Source: an uncultured cyanobacterium (GTDB taxonomy: Bacteria > Cyanobacteriota > Cyanobacteriia > PCC-6307 > Cyanobiaceae). From it: a stretch of DNA of 64,000 nt. A program made the translations under genes and the position numbers. The notes beneath the pieces were generated by a model. It did not search any database. It had not been told where the DNA came from and worked only from the letters and a program-made list of their open reading frames with translations. The stretch lies in the NCBI GenBank assembly GCA_903917565.1, contig CAIXBB010000005.1, positions 62,001-126,000 on the forward strand, given 5' to 3'. Each line of letters opens with the position of its first letter. Position 1 is the stretch's first letter. Positions 49,963 to 59,019 of this stretch are shown here, piece after piece.

Positions 49963-51807
49963 TTGCCGGACACCTTCCCCCTGTCGATCCAGCTCAGCTG
50001 GTTGATCCCCCTCTACGGGTTCAGCGGCATGGTTCTGTCGCTGCCCTGGGCGACGGGCTGGGTCCAACGCAACGGGCCCAGGCCGGCGGCCTATCTCAAC
50101 CTTCTGGTCACCCTGCTGGCGGTGCTGCACGGCAGCCTCGTGCTGCGCGCCGTGCTGGCCCTCGGCCCCCAGCACCTCGACATCGCCTGGTTCTCGGCAG
50201 CGGATCTGGACCTGCGCATCGGCTTCGATCTCTCCCTCACCAACCTGGCGGCCCTGGAGCTGGTCACCTTCATGAGCCTGGTGGGGCAGGTGTTCGCCCT
50301 GGGCTATCTCGACAAGGAATGGTCCCTGGCCCGCTTTTACGCCCTGGTGGGGTTCTTCGAAGGAGCCATGGCCGGGGTGGTGCTGAGCAGCAACCTGTTC
50401 ATGAGCTATTTCCTGCTGGAGATGCTCACCCTCTCCACCTATCTGCTGGTGGGTTTCTGGTACGCCCAGCCCCTGGTGGTGACCGCCGCCCGCGATGCCT
50501 TCCTCACCAAGCGGGTGGGGGATGTGCTGCTGCTGATGGGCGTGGTGACGCTCTCGGCCATGGCCGGATCACTGGAATTCAACGATCTCTACGCCTGGTC
50601 TGCAAAACAGACCCTGCCCGCTCTGGGGGCCACCCTGCTGGGCCTGGGGCTGATCGCCGGGCCGATGGGCAAATGCGCCCAGTTCCCGATGCACCTCTGG
50701 CTGGATGAAGCCATGGAGGGTCCGAACCCGGCCTCGATCCTGCGCAATTCCGTGGTGGTCACCTGCGGCGCCGTGGTGCTGCTGAAGGTGATGCCGCTGC
50801 TGCTGGTCTCCCCGGTGGCCATCGATGTGCTGCTGGCGGTGGGCACCATCAGCGCGGTGGGCGGGGCCCTGGTGGCCATCTCCCAGGTCGATCTGAAGCG
50901 GGCCTGCTCCTACTCCACCACCTCCTATCTGGGGCTGGTGTTCGTGGCCATCGCCCTGCAGCAGCCCTTCATCGCCCTGTTGCTGCTCTTTTCCCATGCC
51001 CTGGCCAAGGCGGTGCTGTTCATGAGCGTGGGCAGCGTCATCGCCACCACCAATTGCCAGGACCTCACCGAACTGGGCGGCCTGGGGTCCAGGATGCCCG
51101 CGACCACCACCGGATTCCTGGTGGGGGCGGCCGGTCTCACCGGCCTGCTTCCCCTGGGCTGCTTCTGGAGCTTCGGCCTGATGGTGGAGGGCCTGACCTC
51201 CAGGGCCCCGTTCTTCGCCGCCGTCGTGCTGCTCACCAACGGCCTGACGGCCCTGAACTTCACCAGGGTCTACCGCCAGGTGTTCATGGGGTCCCCCCAC
51301 CCCAAGACCCGCCGCACTCCCGAGGTGAACTGGCTGATGGCCCTGCCGATGGTGACCGTGTCTGTGCTGGTGCTGGTGACGCCCCTGGTGATGGCCCGCA
51401 TCGACAGGGTTCCCGGCATCGGTGCTTTCTCGAGTGTCACGGCCCTGGCGCTGGTGGGCAGCGGCCTGGCCGGCCTGCTGGCCGGCCGCCTGATCCCCCT
51501 CGACACCTTCTGGTCCCGCTCCGTGCTGGGGCCCCTGCGCGTCCTGCAGGACCTGCTCGCCTTCGACTTCTACACCGACAGGATCTACCGGGCCACGATC
51601 GTGGCCTTCGTGGCCGGCATGGCCAGGATCACCAACGGCTTCGACCAGCTGGTGGTGAACGGGCTGGTCAACCGCCTCGCAGACGTCTCGATGGCCTCGG
51701 CCGAAAGCCTCAAGCTGGGGGTGAGCGGCCGTCTGCAGTCCTACGTCTTCACCGTGGTGGCGGCGATCGTGCTGCTGGTGGGCAGCCTCTCCTGGCTGGG
51801 GGGCTGA
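49963..51807 (+). CDS. ndhF4: NDH-1 subunit NdhF4 (CO2-uptake complex)
   Basis: Membrane-embedded antiporter-like subunit of the NDH-1MS' CO2-uptake complex, 614 aa with 15 or so helices. It starts at TTG (49963) 14 bases after the ferritin-like gene; MPDTFPLSIQLSWLIP is the first helix. The helix 5-7 region FLTKRVGDVLLLMGV, then FPMHLWLDEAMEGPNPASILRN (shortened here), identifies the NuoL/NdhF family. With NdhD4 and ChpX it forms the proton-pumping, CO2-hydrating low-affinity variant. Placement directly in the carboxysome operon links CO2 uptake to carboxysome supply. Confidence 0.94.
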   Translation: MPDTFPLSIQLSWLIPLYGFSGMVLSLPWATGWVQRNGPRPAAYLNLLVTLLAVLHGSLVLRAVLALGPQHLDIAWFSAADLDLRIGFDLSLTNLAALELVTFMSLVGQVFALGYLDKEWSLARFYALVGFFEGAMAGVVLSSNLFMSYFLLEMLTLSTYLLVGFWYAQPLVVTAARDAFLTKRVGDVLLLMGVVTLSAMAGSLEFNDLYAWSAKQTLPALGATLLGLGLIAGPMGKCAQFPMHLWLDEAMEGPNPASILRNSVVVTCGAVVLLKVMPLLLVSPVAIDVLLAVGTISAVGGALVAISQVDLKRACSYSTTSYLGLVFVAIALQQPFIALLLLFSHALAKAVLFMSVGSVIATTNCQDLTELGGLGSRMPATTTGFLVGAAGLTGLLPLGCFWSFGLMVEGLTSRAPFFAAVVLLTNGLTALNFTRVYRQVFMGSPHPKTRRTPEVNWLMALPMVTVSVLVLVTPLVMARIDRVPGIGAFSSVTALALVGSGLAGLLAGRLIPLDTFWSRSVLGPLRVLQDLLAFDFYTDRIYRATIVAFVAGMARITNGFDQLVVNGLVNRLADVSMASAESLKLGVSGRLQSYVFTVVAAIVLLVGSLSWLGG

Positions 51808-51816
51808 TCCGGAACC

Positions 51817-53349
51817 ATGCTGAGCGCCCTGCTGCTGATTCCCTTCGCCGGTGGCCTCGGCCTGCTCTTCTGGCCGGGCGAGCTGTCCACTGAGCGCATC
51901 CGCCGTGCCGGCCTCGCTCTGCTGGTTCTGCAGTTGCTCTGGAGCCTGCGGGTGCTGCTGGCCTTCGACACCACCAATCCGGGCCTGCAGTTGCAGGAGT
52001 CTTTCGCCTGGGTGGACAGCATCGGCCTGGATTACCGGTTGGGGGTCGATGGCCTGGCCATGCCCCTGGTGCTGATCAACGCCGCCCTCACCCTGGTGTC
52101 GGCGATCTGCACCCGCGACCTCAGCCAGCGGCCTCGCCTCTACTTCGCCCTGCTGCTGGGGATCAGCGGAGCGGTGAACGGGGCCTTCCTTTCGGAGAAC
52201 CTGCTGCTGTTCTTTCTCTTCTATGAGCTGGAGCTGATCCCCCTCTGGCTGCTGATCTCCATCTGGGGCGGCGCCAACCGGGGCTATGCGGCCACCAAGT
52301 TTCTGATCTTCACCGCCGTCTCCGGGGTGCTGATTCTGGGCGCCTTTCTGGGCCTCTCGCTGTTCACCGGCCAGGTCGATTTCGGCATCCACATAGTGAC
52401 CACGGCCCAGCTGGGGATGGGCACCCAGCTGGCCCTGCTGGGGGCGCTTCTGATCGGCTTCGCCATCAAGATCCCCCTGGTGCCCTTCCACACCTGGCTC
52501 CCCGATGCCCACACCGAGGCCTCCACGCCAGTGTCGGTGCTGCTGGCGGGTGTGCTGCTCAAACTGGGCACCTACGGCCTGCTGCGCTTCTGCCTGGGGA
52601 TGTTCCCGGAGGCCTGGGCCCTGCTCGCGCCCGCTCTGGCGGGCTGGGCGGCGGTGTCGGTGCTGTATGGCTCCCTGGCGGCCATCGCCCAGCGGGACAT
52701 GAAGAGGATGGTGGCCTACAGCTCGGTGGGGCACATGGGCTACATCCTGCTGGCGGCGGCGGCAGCCACCCCCGTGAGCCTGCTCGGGGCCGTCTTCCAG
52801 ATGGTCAGCCACGGCCTGATTTCAGCCCTGCTGTTCCTGTTGGTGGGGGTGGTCTACCGCAAGACCCGCACCCGGGACCTGGAGGTGCTGCGCGGCCTGC
52901 TCAACCCCGAGCGGGGCCTGCCCTTCACCGGCACCCTGATGATCCTCGGGGTGATGGCCAGTGCGGGCATGCCAGGCATGGCGGGCTTCATCTCCGAATT
53001 CCTGGTGTTCCGCGGCAGCCTCGGCGCCTTCCCCCTGGCCACCCTGCTGTGCATGGTGGGCTCCGGCCTCACGGCGGTGTACTTCCTGCTGCTGGTGAAC
53101 CGGGCCTTCTTCGGTCGGCTGGCGGTGACCCCGCCCAGCGGCGATCCGGTGGCGGACTCCCGCCTGGAGGTGCGCCTGCCGGGCGTGGCCCTGCGCGAAA
53201 CCCTGCCCGCCCTCGCTTTGGCCAGTGGCGTGGTGGGCCTGGGGGTGCTGCCCTGGGGACTGGGCCGGCTCAGTGAACAGGCCACCACCGCCATGGCCCA
53301 GTTGCCGTCCCTGCTGGCGGCCCTCCAGGGCGGTGGGCTGGTGTCATGA
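51817..53349 (+). CDS. ndhD4: NDH-1 subunit NdhD4
   Basis: A 510-aa NuoM/NdhD-type antiporter-like subunit, beginning MLSALLLIPFAGGLGLLFWP. The signature VPFHTWLPDAHTEASTPVSV is present, along with the helix-5 glutamate in FFLFYELELIPLWLLI and the helix-7 lysine. It starts 10 bases after ndhF4 and its stop overlaps the start of chpX (ATGA). It is the second membrane subunit of the CO2-uptake NDH-1 complex. Confidence 0.95.
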   Translation: MLSALLLIPFAGGLGLLFWPGELSTERIRRAGLALLVLQLLWSLRVLLAFDTTNPGLQLQESFAWVDSIGLDYRLGVDGLAMPLVLINAALTLVSAICTRDLSQRPRLYFALLLGISGAVNGAFLSENLLLFFLFYELELIPLWLLISIWGGANRGYAATKFLIFTAVSGVLILGAFLGLSLFTGQVDFGIHIVTTAQLGMGTQLALLGALLIGFAIKIPLVPFHTWLPDAHTEASTPVSVLLAGVLLKLGTYGLLRFCLGMFPEAWALLAPALAGWAAVSVLYGSLAAIAQRDMKRMVAYSSVGHMGYILLAAAAATPVSLLGAVFQMVSHGLISALLFLLVGVVYRKTRTRDLEVLRGLLNPERGLPFTGTLMILGVMASAGMPGMAGFISEFLVFRGSLGAFPLATLLCMVGSGLTAVYFLLLVNRAFFGRLAVTPPSGDPVADSRLEVRLPGVALRETLPALALASGVVGLGVLPWGLGRLSEQATTAMAQLPSLLAALQGGGLVS

Positions 53350-54506
53350 GACCGATCCCCCGTTCCCCCAAACCGCCCCTCACCTACGGCGGCGGCCTGC
53401 CCTCCAGCAACGATCTGGTGGAGACGCTGCTGGCCGGACGCACCCTGCTGGCCGACACCCCCGACCACCTTTCTCAGGTGGTGGACGTGCTGGAGAGCTA
53501 CGGGGAGGTGCTGGATGCCTACAGCATCAATCTGATCTACCAGGCCGAGAAGCAGTTCCTGAATCCCTTCCCGGTGTTCCGCTTTCTCGATGGCGACCAC
53601 AGCCCGGCGAAGATCTGGCGCCACCTCCAGCACGACCGGATCAATTTCGAATATGCGGAGTACTGCCAGAAGTCGATGCTCTGGCACGGCACCGGTGGCC
53701 TCGATGCCTACCTCGACAGTGAGGCCTTCGCGGCCGACTGCGCCGCCATCGTGGCCCGCAAGACCCGCCGCGACCCCCTGCTGGCGGTCCTCAACCCCCT
53801 GTTTCCGCAGTTCCTGAGCGAACTGATCCGCTCGGCGGCCACCACCCATGCCCTCGGCCAGTTCTGGCGGGTGATGAGTGATCTGTTCATTGATCTGGCC
53901 CGGGCCGAGCGGGACGGGCGGGTGGGCTCGATCGCCGCGGTGGTCACCTTCCTGAAAGAAGGCCTGGTGGCGGCGGCCGGGGCAGCGATCACCTATGCCG
54001 TGGAGATCGGTGACACCCGGCTCTGGGTGCTGCCCCCCGAGGCGGGCCTCACCTTCCTGATGGATGTGGCCGTTCCCTATGTGGAGGCGGTGTTCCTGCG
54101 CGGCACCCCGTTCCTGGGCACCGTGTCCTTCAACGCCCAGGCCCAGCAGATCTCCCCCGACCAGGCCCAGTTCATGTACGGCGCCCTCTATGCCGACCCC
54201 CTGCCCACCATGGGCTCGGGGATCCCGCCCAGCCTGCTGATGCAGGACATGTACCGCCACCTGCCCGACCGCCTCCACCGGACGTACCGGGCCGGCATCC
54301 GCGGTGCCGGCGACGTGCGGGTGAAGATCTGCATGACCTTCCAGAAGGCGATGTTCTGCGTCACCAACGCGGCGATCGCCGGCACCTTCCCCCATCCGCT
54401 CGGCAGCGACGTCCCGGCGGAGCAGGCGGCCAACCGGGCCCACGCCGCCGCCTGGGCCGCCCGCCTCTGCGTGGCCCGCACCGACTGTCTCGACGATCCT
54501 GGCTGA
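53346..54506 (+). CDS. chpX: CO2 hydration protein ChpX/CupB
   Basis: Soluble, membrane-attached CupB/ChpX of the NDH-1MS' complex, 386 aa. It converts CO2 entering the complex to bicarbonate, coupled to electron transfer. Family text includes YGGGLPSSNDLVETLLAGR, FPVFRFLDGD, LVAAAGAAITYAVEIGDTRL-like central helix, and SGIPPSLLMQDMYRHLPDRL. Candidate zinc-binding His and Cys residues (HATALWHG region, LWHGTGG, FCVTNAAI) need an alignment to assign. Start overlaps ndhD4 by 4 bases; the acRAF gene starts 15 bases downstream. Confidence 0.95.
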   Translation: MRPIPRSPKPPLTYGGGLPSSNDLVETLLAGRTLLADTPDHLSQVVDVLESYGEVLDAYSINLIYQAEKQFLNPFPVFRFLDGDHSPAKIWRHLQHDRINFEYAEYCQKSMLWHGTGGLDAYLDSEAFAADCAAIVARKTRRDPLLAVLNPLFPQFLSELIRSAATTHALGQFWRVMSDLFIDLARAERDGRVGSIAAVVTFLKEGLVAAAGAAITYAVEIGDTRLWVLPPEAGLTFLMDVAVPYVEAVFLRGTPFLGTVSFNAQAQQISPDQAQFMYGALYADPLPTMGSGIPPSLLMQDMYRHLPDRLHRTYRAGIRGAGDVRVKICMTFQKAMFCVTNAAIAGTFPHPLGSDVPAEQAANRAHAAAWAARLCVARTDCLDDPG

Positions 54507-54521
54507 TCTAGGGTCGGGTCC

Positions 54522-54767
54522 ATGGACCAGCCTTGGACCCGACGGCCACGACCCGATCGGCTCGAGCGCCGCATCGAGTTTGACGACTACGAAGCCACCC
54601 GCACGTTCCTGGAGCGCCTGAACGGGCTATCGGAGCAGGAGGGCCGCTTCCCTGACATCAGCTTCGGGCGCACCTACGTGAACCTCACGGTGCGCGCAGA
54701 AGCAGATGAGGACGCCATCGGCGAACCGGAGGAAACCCTTGCCAGGGCCATCGATGGGCTTCTCTAG
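54522..54767 (+). CDS. acRAF: Alpha-carboxysome RuBisCO assembly factor (acRAF), pterin-dehydratase fold
   Basis: An 81-aa protein of the pterin-4a-carbinolamine dehydratase fold found in alpha-carboxysome loci: [40 protein letters not shown] and [19 protein letters not shown]. The pterin-binding histidines of true dehydratases are absent. Homologues act as chaperones in RuBisCO assembly (acRAF). Its end overlaps the start of cbbX by 14 bases, so assembly and repair factors are coupled. Confidence 0.88.
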   Translation: MDQPWTRRPRPDRLERRIEFDDYEATRTFLERLNGLSEQEGRFPDISFGRTYVNLTVRAEADEDAIGEPEETLARAIDGLL

Positions 54768-55722
54768 CGACGACGCTGCCGATGGGGCTGGGGCGGCCCC
54801 GTCCCAGGGGTCGACGCTGGTGGACCTGCGGGCGGCCTACGACGCCGCTGGCATCAAGGAGGTGCTCGACCAGCTCGACCGGGAACTGATCGGCCTGCGC
54901 CCGGTGAAGGCCCGGATCCGGGAGATCGCGGCCCTGCTGGTGATCAACCGGGCCCGCACCCAGGTGGGGCTCGACACGGCACCCCCCAGCCTGCACATGT
55001 CGTTCACCGGCCGGCCCGGCACCGGCAAGACGACGGTGGCGGAGCGCATGTCGAAGATCCTGCACGGGCTCGGCTACGTCCGCAAGGGCCATGTGGTGGC
55101 GGCCACCCGCGATGATCTGGTGGGCCAGTACATCGGCCACACCGCCCCCAAGACCAGGGAGATGCTGAAGAAGGCGATGGGCGGTGTGCTGTTCATCGAT
55201 GAGGCCTACTACCTCTACAGACCCGAGAACGAGCGGGACTACGGCTCCGAAGCGATCGAGATTCTGCTGCAGGTGATGGAGAACAACCGCAACGATCTGG
55301 TGGTGATCTTCGCCGGCTACAAGGAGCGGATGGACATCTTCTACCAGAGCAACCCCGGCCTCTCCTCACGGGTGGCCAACCACATCGACTTTCCCGACTA
55401 CTCCGCCCCTGAGCTTCTGGCGATCGCCCAGCTGATCCTGGCGGCGGAAAACTACCGCTTCAGCCCGGAGGCGGGCGCGGCCTTCGCCGAGTACATCCAG
55501 CGCCGCATGCAGCTGCCCTTCTTCGCCAATGCCCGCTCGATCCGCAACGCCATCGACCGGGCCCGCATGCGCCAGGCCAACCGGCTGTTCAGCGGCATGG
55601 GCCAGGCCCTCACCAAGACGGACCTGATGACGATCGAAGCCGACGACATCACCGCCAGCAGGGTGTTCCACGGGGAAGTGGAAGGGTTGGATCCGGCCCA
55701 GCCCCTCTCCGGCGCCGGCTGA
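54754..55722 (+). CDS. cbbX: RuBisCO activase CbbX (AAA+)
   Basis: AAA+ ATPase that remodels inhibited RuBisCO, about 322 aa from [13 protein letters not shown] at 54754. Functional motifs are Walker [10 protein letters not shown], Walker [15 protein letters not shown], and the sensor/arginine finger area [10 protein letters not shown] and [16 protein letters not shown]. CbbX was found first in organisms with red-type form IC/ID RuBisCO, yet here it accompanies form IA, a pattern known in alpha-cyanobacteria. Final gene of the carbon locus; dnaA converges with only 3 bases between stops. Confidence 0.94.
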   Translation: MGFSSDDAADGAGAAPSQGSTLVDLRAAYDAAGIKEVLDQLDRELIGLRPVKARIREIAALLVINRARTQVGLDTAPPSLHMSFTGRPGTGKTTVAERMSKILHGLGYVRKGHVVAATRDDLVGQYIGHTAPKTREMLKKAMGGVLFIDEAYYLYRPENERDYGSEAIEILLQVMENNRNDLVVIFAGYKERMDIFYQSNPGLSSRVANHIDFPDYSAPELLAIAQLILAAENYRFSPEAGAAFAEYIQRRMQLPFFANARSIRNAIDRARMRQANRLFSGMGQALTKTDLMTIEADDITASRVFHGEVEGLDPAQPLSGAG

Positions 55723-55725
55723 GGC

Positions 55726-57144
55726 TCAGCGGCGCTGGCGACAGGCGATCTGCAGCAGGTCCCGCACCTGCTGGACGCGACGCGCCAGGGCGGGATCGCT
55801 GGTGAGCCGTTTCTCCACCTGCTCCACCGCATACATCACGGTGGAGTGATCCTTGCCGCCGAAGGCTTCGCCGATGCGGGGCAGGGAAAGGTTGGTGTTC
55901 TGGCGCATCAGGTACATCCCCACCTGCCGTGACTGGCTGACGGCCCGCTTGCGGCTGGGGCTGAGCATCTCGTCGATCCGCACCTCAAACACCTCGGCCA
56001 CCTTCTCCAGCACCTGCTGGGGAGTGACTGCCACCTCATTGCCGACCGGATCGAGCATGGGCGCCAGCGATTCGACGGTCATCGGCAGGCCCGTGATCGA
56101 GGCGAAGGCCACGGCCCGGGTGAGGGCACCTTCGAGTTCACGGATGTTGGAGGTGAAGCGCCCGGCGATGTACTGGATCAGTTCCCGGGGCAGGGCCACC
56201 TGCTCGGCCTCCGCCTTCTTGTGCAGGATCGCCATCCGCGTCTCGAGATCGGGGATCTGGATGTCGGCGATCAGTCCCATCGAAAAACGGGAAATCAGTC
56301 GCTCCTGGAGCTTGGGAATCTGGCTGGGGGGCCGGTCGCTGGCGATCACGATCTGACGGCCGGCCTCGTGGAGGGCGTTGAAGGTGTGGAAGAACTCCTC
56401 CTGGGTGTACTCCTTGCCCTCGATGAACTGGATATCGTCCACCAGGATCAGGTCGGCGGCCCGGTAGCGATCGCGGAAGGCCTGCATCCCGTCCTTGCGG
56501 ATCGCCTGGATCAGGTCATTGGTGAAGGTCTCGGTGGAGACATAAAACACCCGGGCGTCCGGATCGATCTCCAGCCGGTAGTGGCCGATGGCCTGCATCA
56601 GGTGGGTCTTGCCCAGCCCCACACCGCCGCAGATGAACAGGGGATTGAACTCCCGGCCGGGGGCCTCGGCCACCGCCAGGGAGGCGGCATGGGCCATGCG
56701 GCTGTTGGCTCCGACCACGAAGCGGTTGAACACGTAACGGGTGTTCAGGGCCGCCCCGGAGCGCAGGGGGCCAGGCACCGTCCTGGCGCCCTGCGCCGAA
56801 GCCATTGCCGGACGCACGGGGGCCTCGACCGCCGGCACAGGGAACGTGCCGGTGGTCTCGCCGACGACCTCCAGGGGCCCGGCCAGGGGCTCGGCATCCG
56901 GGGCCACCTCCACCTCCACCCGCACCTGGCGACCGGCGTGCTCGCTGGCCACCGCGGCGATCATCACCAGGTAGTTCTTGCGCAGCCAGCCGCAGGCGAA
57001 GCTGTTGGGGGCCTCGAGGCGCAGCACGCCGTCGGCGAAGTCGCGGCAGCGGGCCTGACGGATCCAGGTCTCGTAGGTCGGTTTGCTGAGCCTGCCCTGA
57101 AGATCCTGGCTCACCCGGTGCCACAGCTGATCACCCTGCTGCAC
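55726..57144 (-). CDS. dnaA: Chromosomal replication initiator DnaA
   Basis: Replication initiator, about 472 aa. GTG at 57144 ([19 protein letters not shown]) is chosen as the start because it matches the DnaA domain I beginning. Domain III has Walker [11 protein letters not shown], Walker [10 protein letters not shown], and domain IV has the DnaA-box-binding [15 protein letters not shown]. Domain II is a short Pro/Ala linker. No cluster of DnaA boxes is apparent in the 91-base gap before degP, and dnaN is not next to it, as is usual in picocyanobacteria, so this is not evidently the origin. Confidence 0.97.
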   Translation of the reverse strand: MQQGDQLWHRVSQDLQGRLSKPTYETWIRQARCRDFADGVLRLEAPNSFACGWLRKNYLVMIAAVASEHAGRQVRVEVEVAPDAEPLAGPLEVVGETTGTFPVPAVEAPVRPAMASAQGARTVPGPLRSGAALNTRYVFNRFVVGANSRMAHAASLAVAEAPGREFNPLFICGGVGLGKTHLMQAIGHYRLEIDPDARVFYVSTETFTNDLIQAIRKDGMQAFRDRYRAADLILVDDIQFIEGKEYTQEEFFHTFNALHEAGRQIVIASDRPPSQIPKLQERLISRFSMGLIADIQIPDLETRMAILHKKAEAEQVALPRELIQYIAGRFTSNIRELEGALTRAVAFASITGLPMTVESLAPMLDPVGNEVAVTPQQVLEKVAEVFEVRIDEMLSPSRKRAVSQSRQVGMYLMRQNTNLSLPRIGEAFGGKDHSTVMYAVEQVEKRLTSDPALARRVQQVRDLLQIACRQRR

Positions 57145-57235
57145 CAGGAGCCCACGACGCGATGGCCGAATATAGGCATCCCGGGCCCTGTGATTCGTCT
57201 TTAATGAATCCTTCAGCGACGCCCGTCCCCCTCCG

Positions 57236-58363
57236 ATGGTCCAGCCCCGTTTCCTGTTCCGCCTCACCCTCCTGGCGGCCACGGCAGGCCTGCTGACCTC
57301 CTGCACCGGCACCCGTCTGGCCCTGCCGGGCCTGCGCCAGCCCGAGCAAGCCCCTATCAGCGATGCGGCTCCGGCGCCAACGCTGCAGCCCAGCAGTTCC
57401 GTGATCGTGGATGCGGTCGAGAAGGCCGGCCCGGCCGTGGTGCGCATCGACACGGTCAAACGTACCGTGAATCCCCTTGGCGGGATCTTCGGCCGGGGAC
57501 CGGCCATCCAGCAGCAGCAGGGCCAGGGATCGGGCTTCATCACCCGCTCCGACGGGGTGCTGCTCACCAATGCCCACGTGGTCGAGGGGGCCAACGAGGT
57601 GAGCGTGACCCTTCCCGACGGCCGCAGCTTCACCGGCAAGGTGCTGGGGGCCGACCCCCTGACCGACGTGGCCGTGGTGAGAGTGGTGGCCTCCAAGCTG
57701 CCGGTCGCCAGCCTCGGCGATTCCAACAAGGTCAGGCCTGGGGAACTGGCGATCGCCATCGGCAACCCCCTCGGCCTCGACAACACGGTGACGGCAGGGA
57801 TCATCAGCGCCATTCAGCGCACCAACGCCGTGGGTGAGGGCCAGCGCGTGCCCTACATCCAGACCGACGCGGCCGTGAACCCCGGCAACAGCGGCGGACC
57901 CCTGATCAACGACCGCGGCCAGGTCATCGGTATCAACACCGCCATCCGCCAGGCGCCCGGGGCCGGCCTGAGCTTCGCGATCCCGATCAACACCGCCCGC
58001 CAGATCGCCGCCCAGATCCTCGAGCGCGGCTATGCCAGCCATCCCTACATCGGGGTGCGCCTGCAGGCCCTCACCCCTCAGCTGGCCAAGGAGATCAACG
58101 CCACCACCAGCGAATGCCGACTGCCGGAGGTGAATGGCGTGGTGGTGGTGGAGGTGATGGCGAACAGCCCGGCGGCCCGGGGCGGGCTCAGGCCCTGCGA
58201 CCTGATCGAGAAAGTGGGCGCCAAGGCCGTCCGCAATGCCTCGGAGGTGCAGTTGGCCGTCGACCGGGGCCAGGTGGGCGAGCCGCTCGTCATCTCGGTG
58301 CAACGCAACGGTTCCAGGCAGGACCTCACCGTCCGCCCTGCCGAACTCCCGCACGAGGGTTGA
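57236..58363 (+). CDS. DegP/HtrA-type serine protease, lipoprotein-like
   Basis: A 375-aa trypsin-fold protease with one PDZ domain, the Deg/HhoA/HhoB type. The N-terminus has a signal peptide ending LLTSC, a lipobox, so the mature enzyme may be lipid-anchored and act on damaged exported proteins. The catalytic triad is H114 (TNAHVVEG), D144 (LTDVAVVRV) and S219 ([11 protein letters not shown]). The PDZ region runs from about residue 265 ([10 protein letters not shown]) to the end. A conserved PDZ ends in RPAELPHEG. It is divergent from dnaA. Confidence 0.93.
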   Translation: MVQPRFLFRLTLLAATAGLLTSCTGTRLALPGLRQPEQAPISDAAPAPTLQPSSSVIVDAVEKAGPAVVRIDTVKRTVNPLGGIFGRGPAIQQQQGQGSGFITRSDGVLLTNAHVVEGANEVSVTLPDGRSFTGKVLGADPLTDVAVVRVVASKLPVASLGDSNKVRPGELAIAIGNPLGLDNTVTAGIISAIQRTNAVGEGQRVPYIQTDAAVNPGNSGGPLINDRGQVIGINTAIRQAPGAGLSFAIPINTARQIAAQILERGYASHPYIGVRLQALTPQLAKEINATTSECRLPEVNGVVVVEVMANSPAARGGLRPCDLIEKVGAKAVRNASEVQLAVDRGQVGEPLVISVQRNGSRQDLTVRPAELPHEG

Positions 58364-58398
58364 GGCCGCCGAGGGGCCGGGGGACCGGACCACCCCAG

Positions 58399-59019
58399 TT
58401 GGTGATGCTGGCCCGCTGGCCGGCACCGGGGCGCTGCAAAAGCCGTCTCGTCCCCGGGGTGGGCAGGGCCAGGGCCGCCGCCATCCAGGCCCGCCTCACC
58501 CAGCACGGACTGGCCGCCGCGGCCCAGGCCCGCAGGGCCATGGCTCCTGGCGCTGATGGCCGTGGGACCGGACTTGAGCTGGTGCTGGCGACGAGTGGGC
58601 TGGGACCCAGGGCCGCGGTCCGCTGGGGCAGCCTGCTCGGCGTGGACAGGGTGGTGGAGCAGGGGAAAGGCAGCCTGGGGTTGCGGATGCAGCGTCAGAT
58701 CCTGCGCGGCTGCCGGGAGGGGGCGGCGGCGGTGGTGCTGATCGGCAGTGACCTGCCGGAGCTCGCGGCCGAGGATCTGCTGGAGGCGTTTCGGGCGCTG
58801 GAGCACACCGCCCTGGTGCTGGGCCCCGCCGGCGATGGGGGCTACTGGCTGATCGGCCGGCGTCGGGCGACACCCCAGGTGTTCACAGGGATCGACTGGG
58901 GCAGCGACCGGGTGCTGGCCCAGACCCTGCGGCTGGCGCTGCAGACCGGCCTGGGCACGGCCTTGCTGGCGGAGCGCCATGATCTCGATCGCCCCGCCGA
59001 CCTGGCCCACTGGCGATGA
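58399..59019 (+). CDS. Small glycosyltransferase (TIGR04282/DUF2064 type)
   Basis: A GT-A-like protein of about 206 aa, related to the DUF2064 family often linked to arsenosugar or sugar-nucleotide transfer. Motifs are MLARWPAPGRCKSRLVPG at the N-terminus, VVLIGSDLPELAAEDL (the DxD-like Asp pair reduced to SDLP) and LVLGPAGDGGYWLIG. Three adjacent in-frame starts (TTG 58399, GTG 58402, ATG 58405) are possible; TTG gives the family length. It overlaps the next glycosyltransferase by 4 bases. Substrate unknown. Confidence 0.82.
   Translation: MVMLARWPAPGRCKSRLVPGVGRARAAAIQARLTQHGLAAAAQARRAMAPGADGRGTGLELVLATSGLGPRAAVRWGSLLGVDRVVEQGKGSLGLRMQRQILRGCREGAAAVVLIGSDLPELAAEDLLEAFRALEHTALVLGPAGDGGYWLIGRRRATPQVFTGIDWGSDRVLAQTLRLALQTGLGTALLAERHDLDRPADLAHWR

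Noticed and set aside
55718-55730. GCTGAG-G-CTCAGC palindrome between cbbX and dnaA as a bidirectional terminator
   Set aside because: The loop is one base and no T run follows on either strand.
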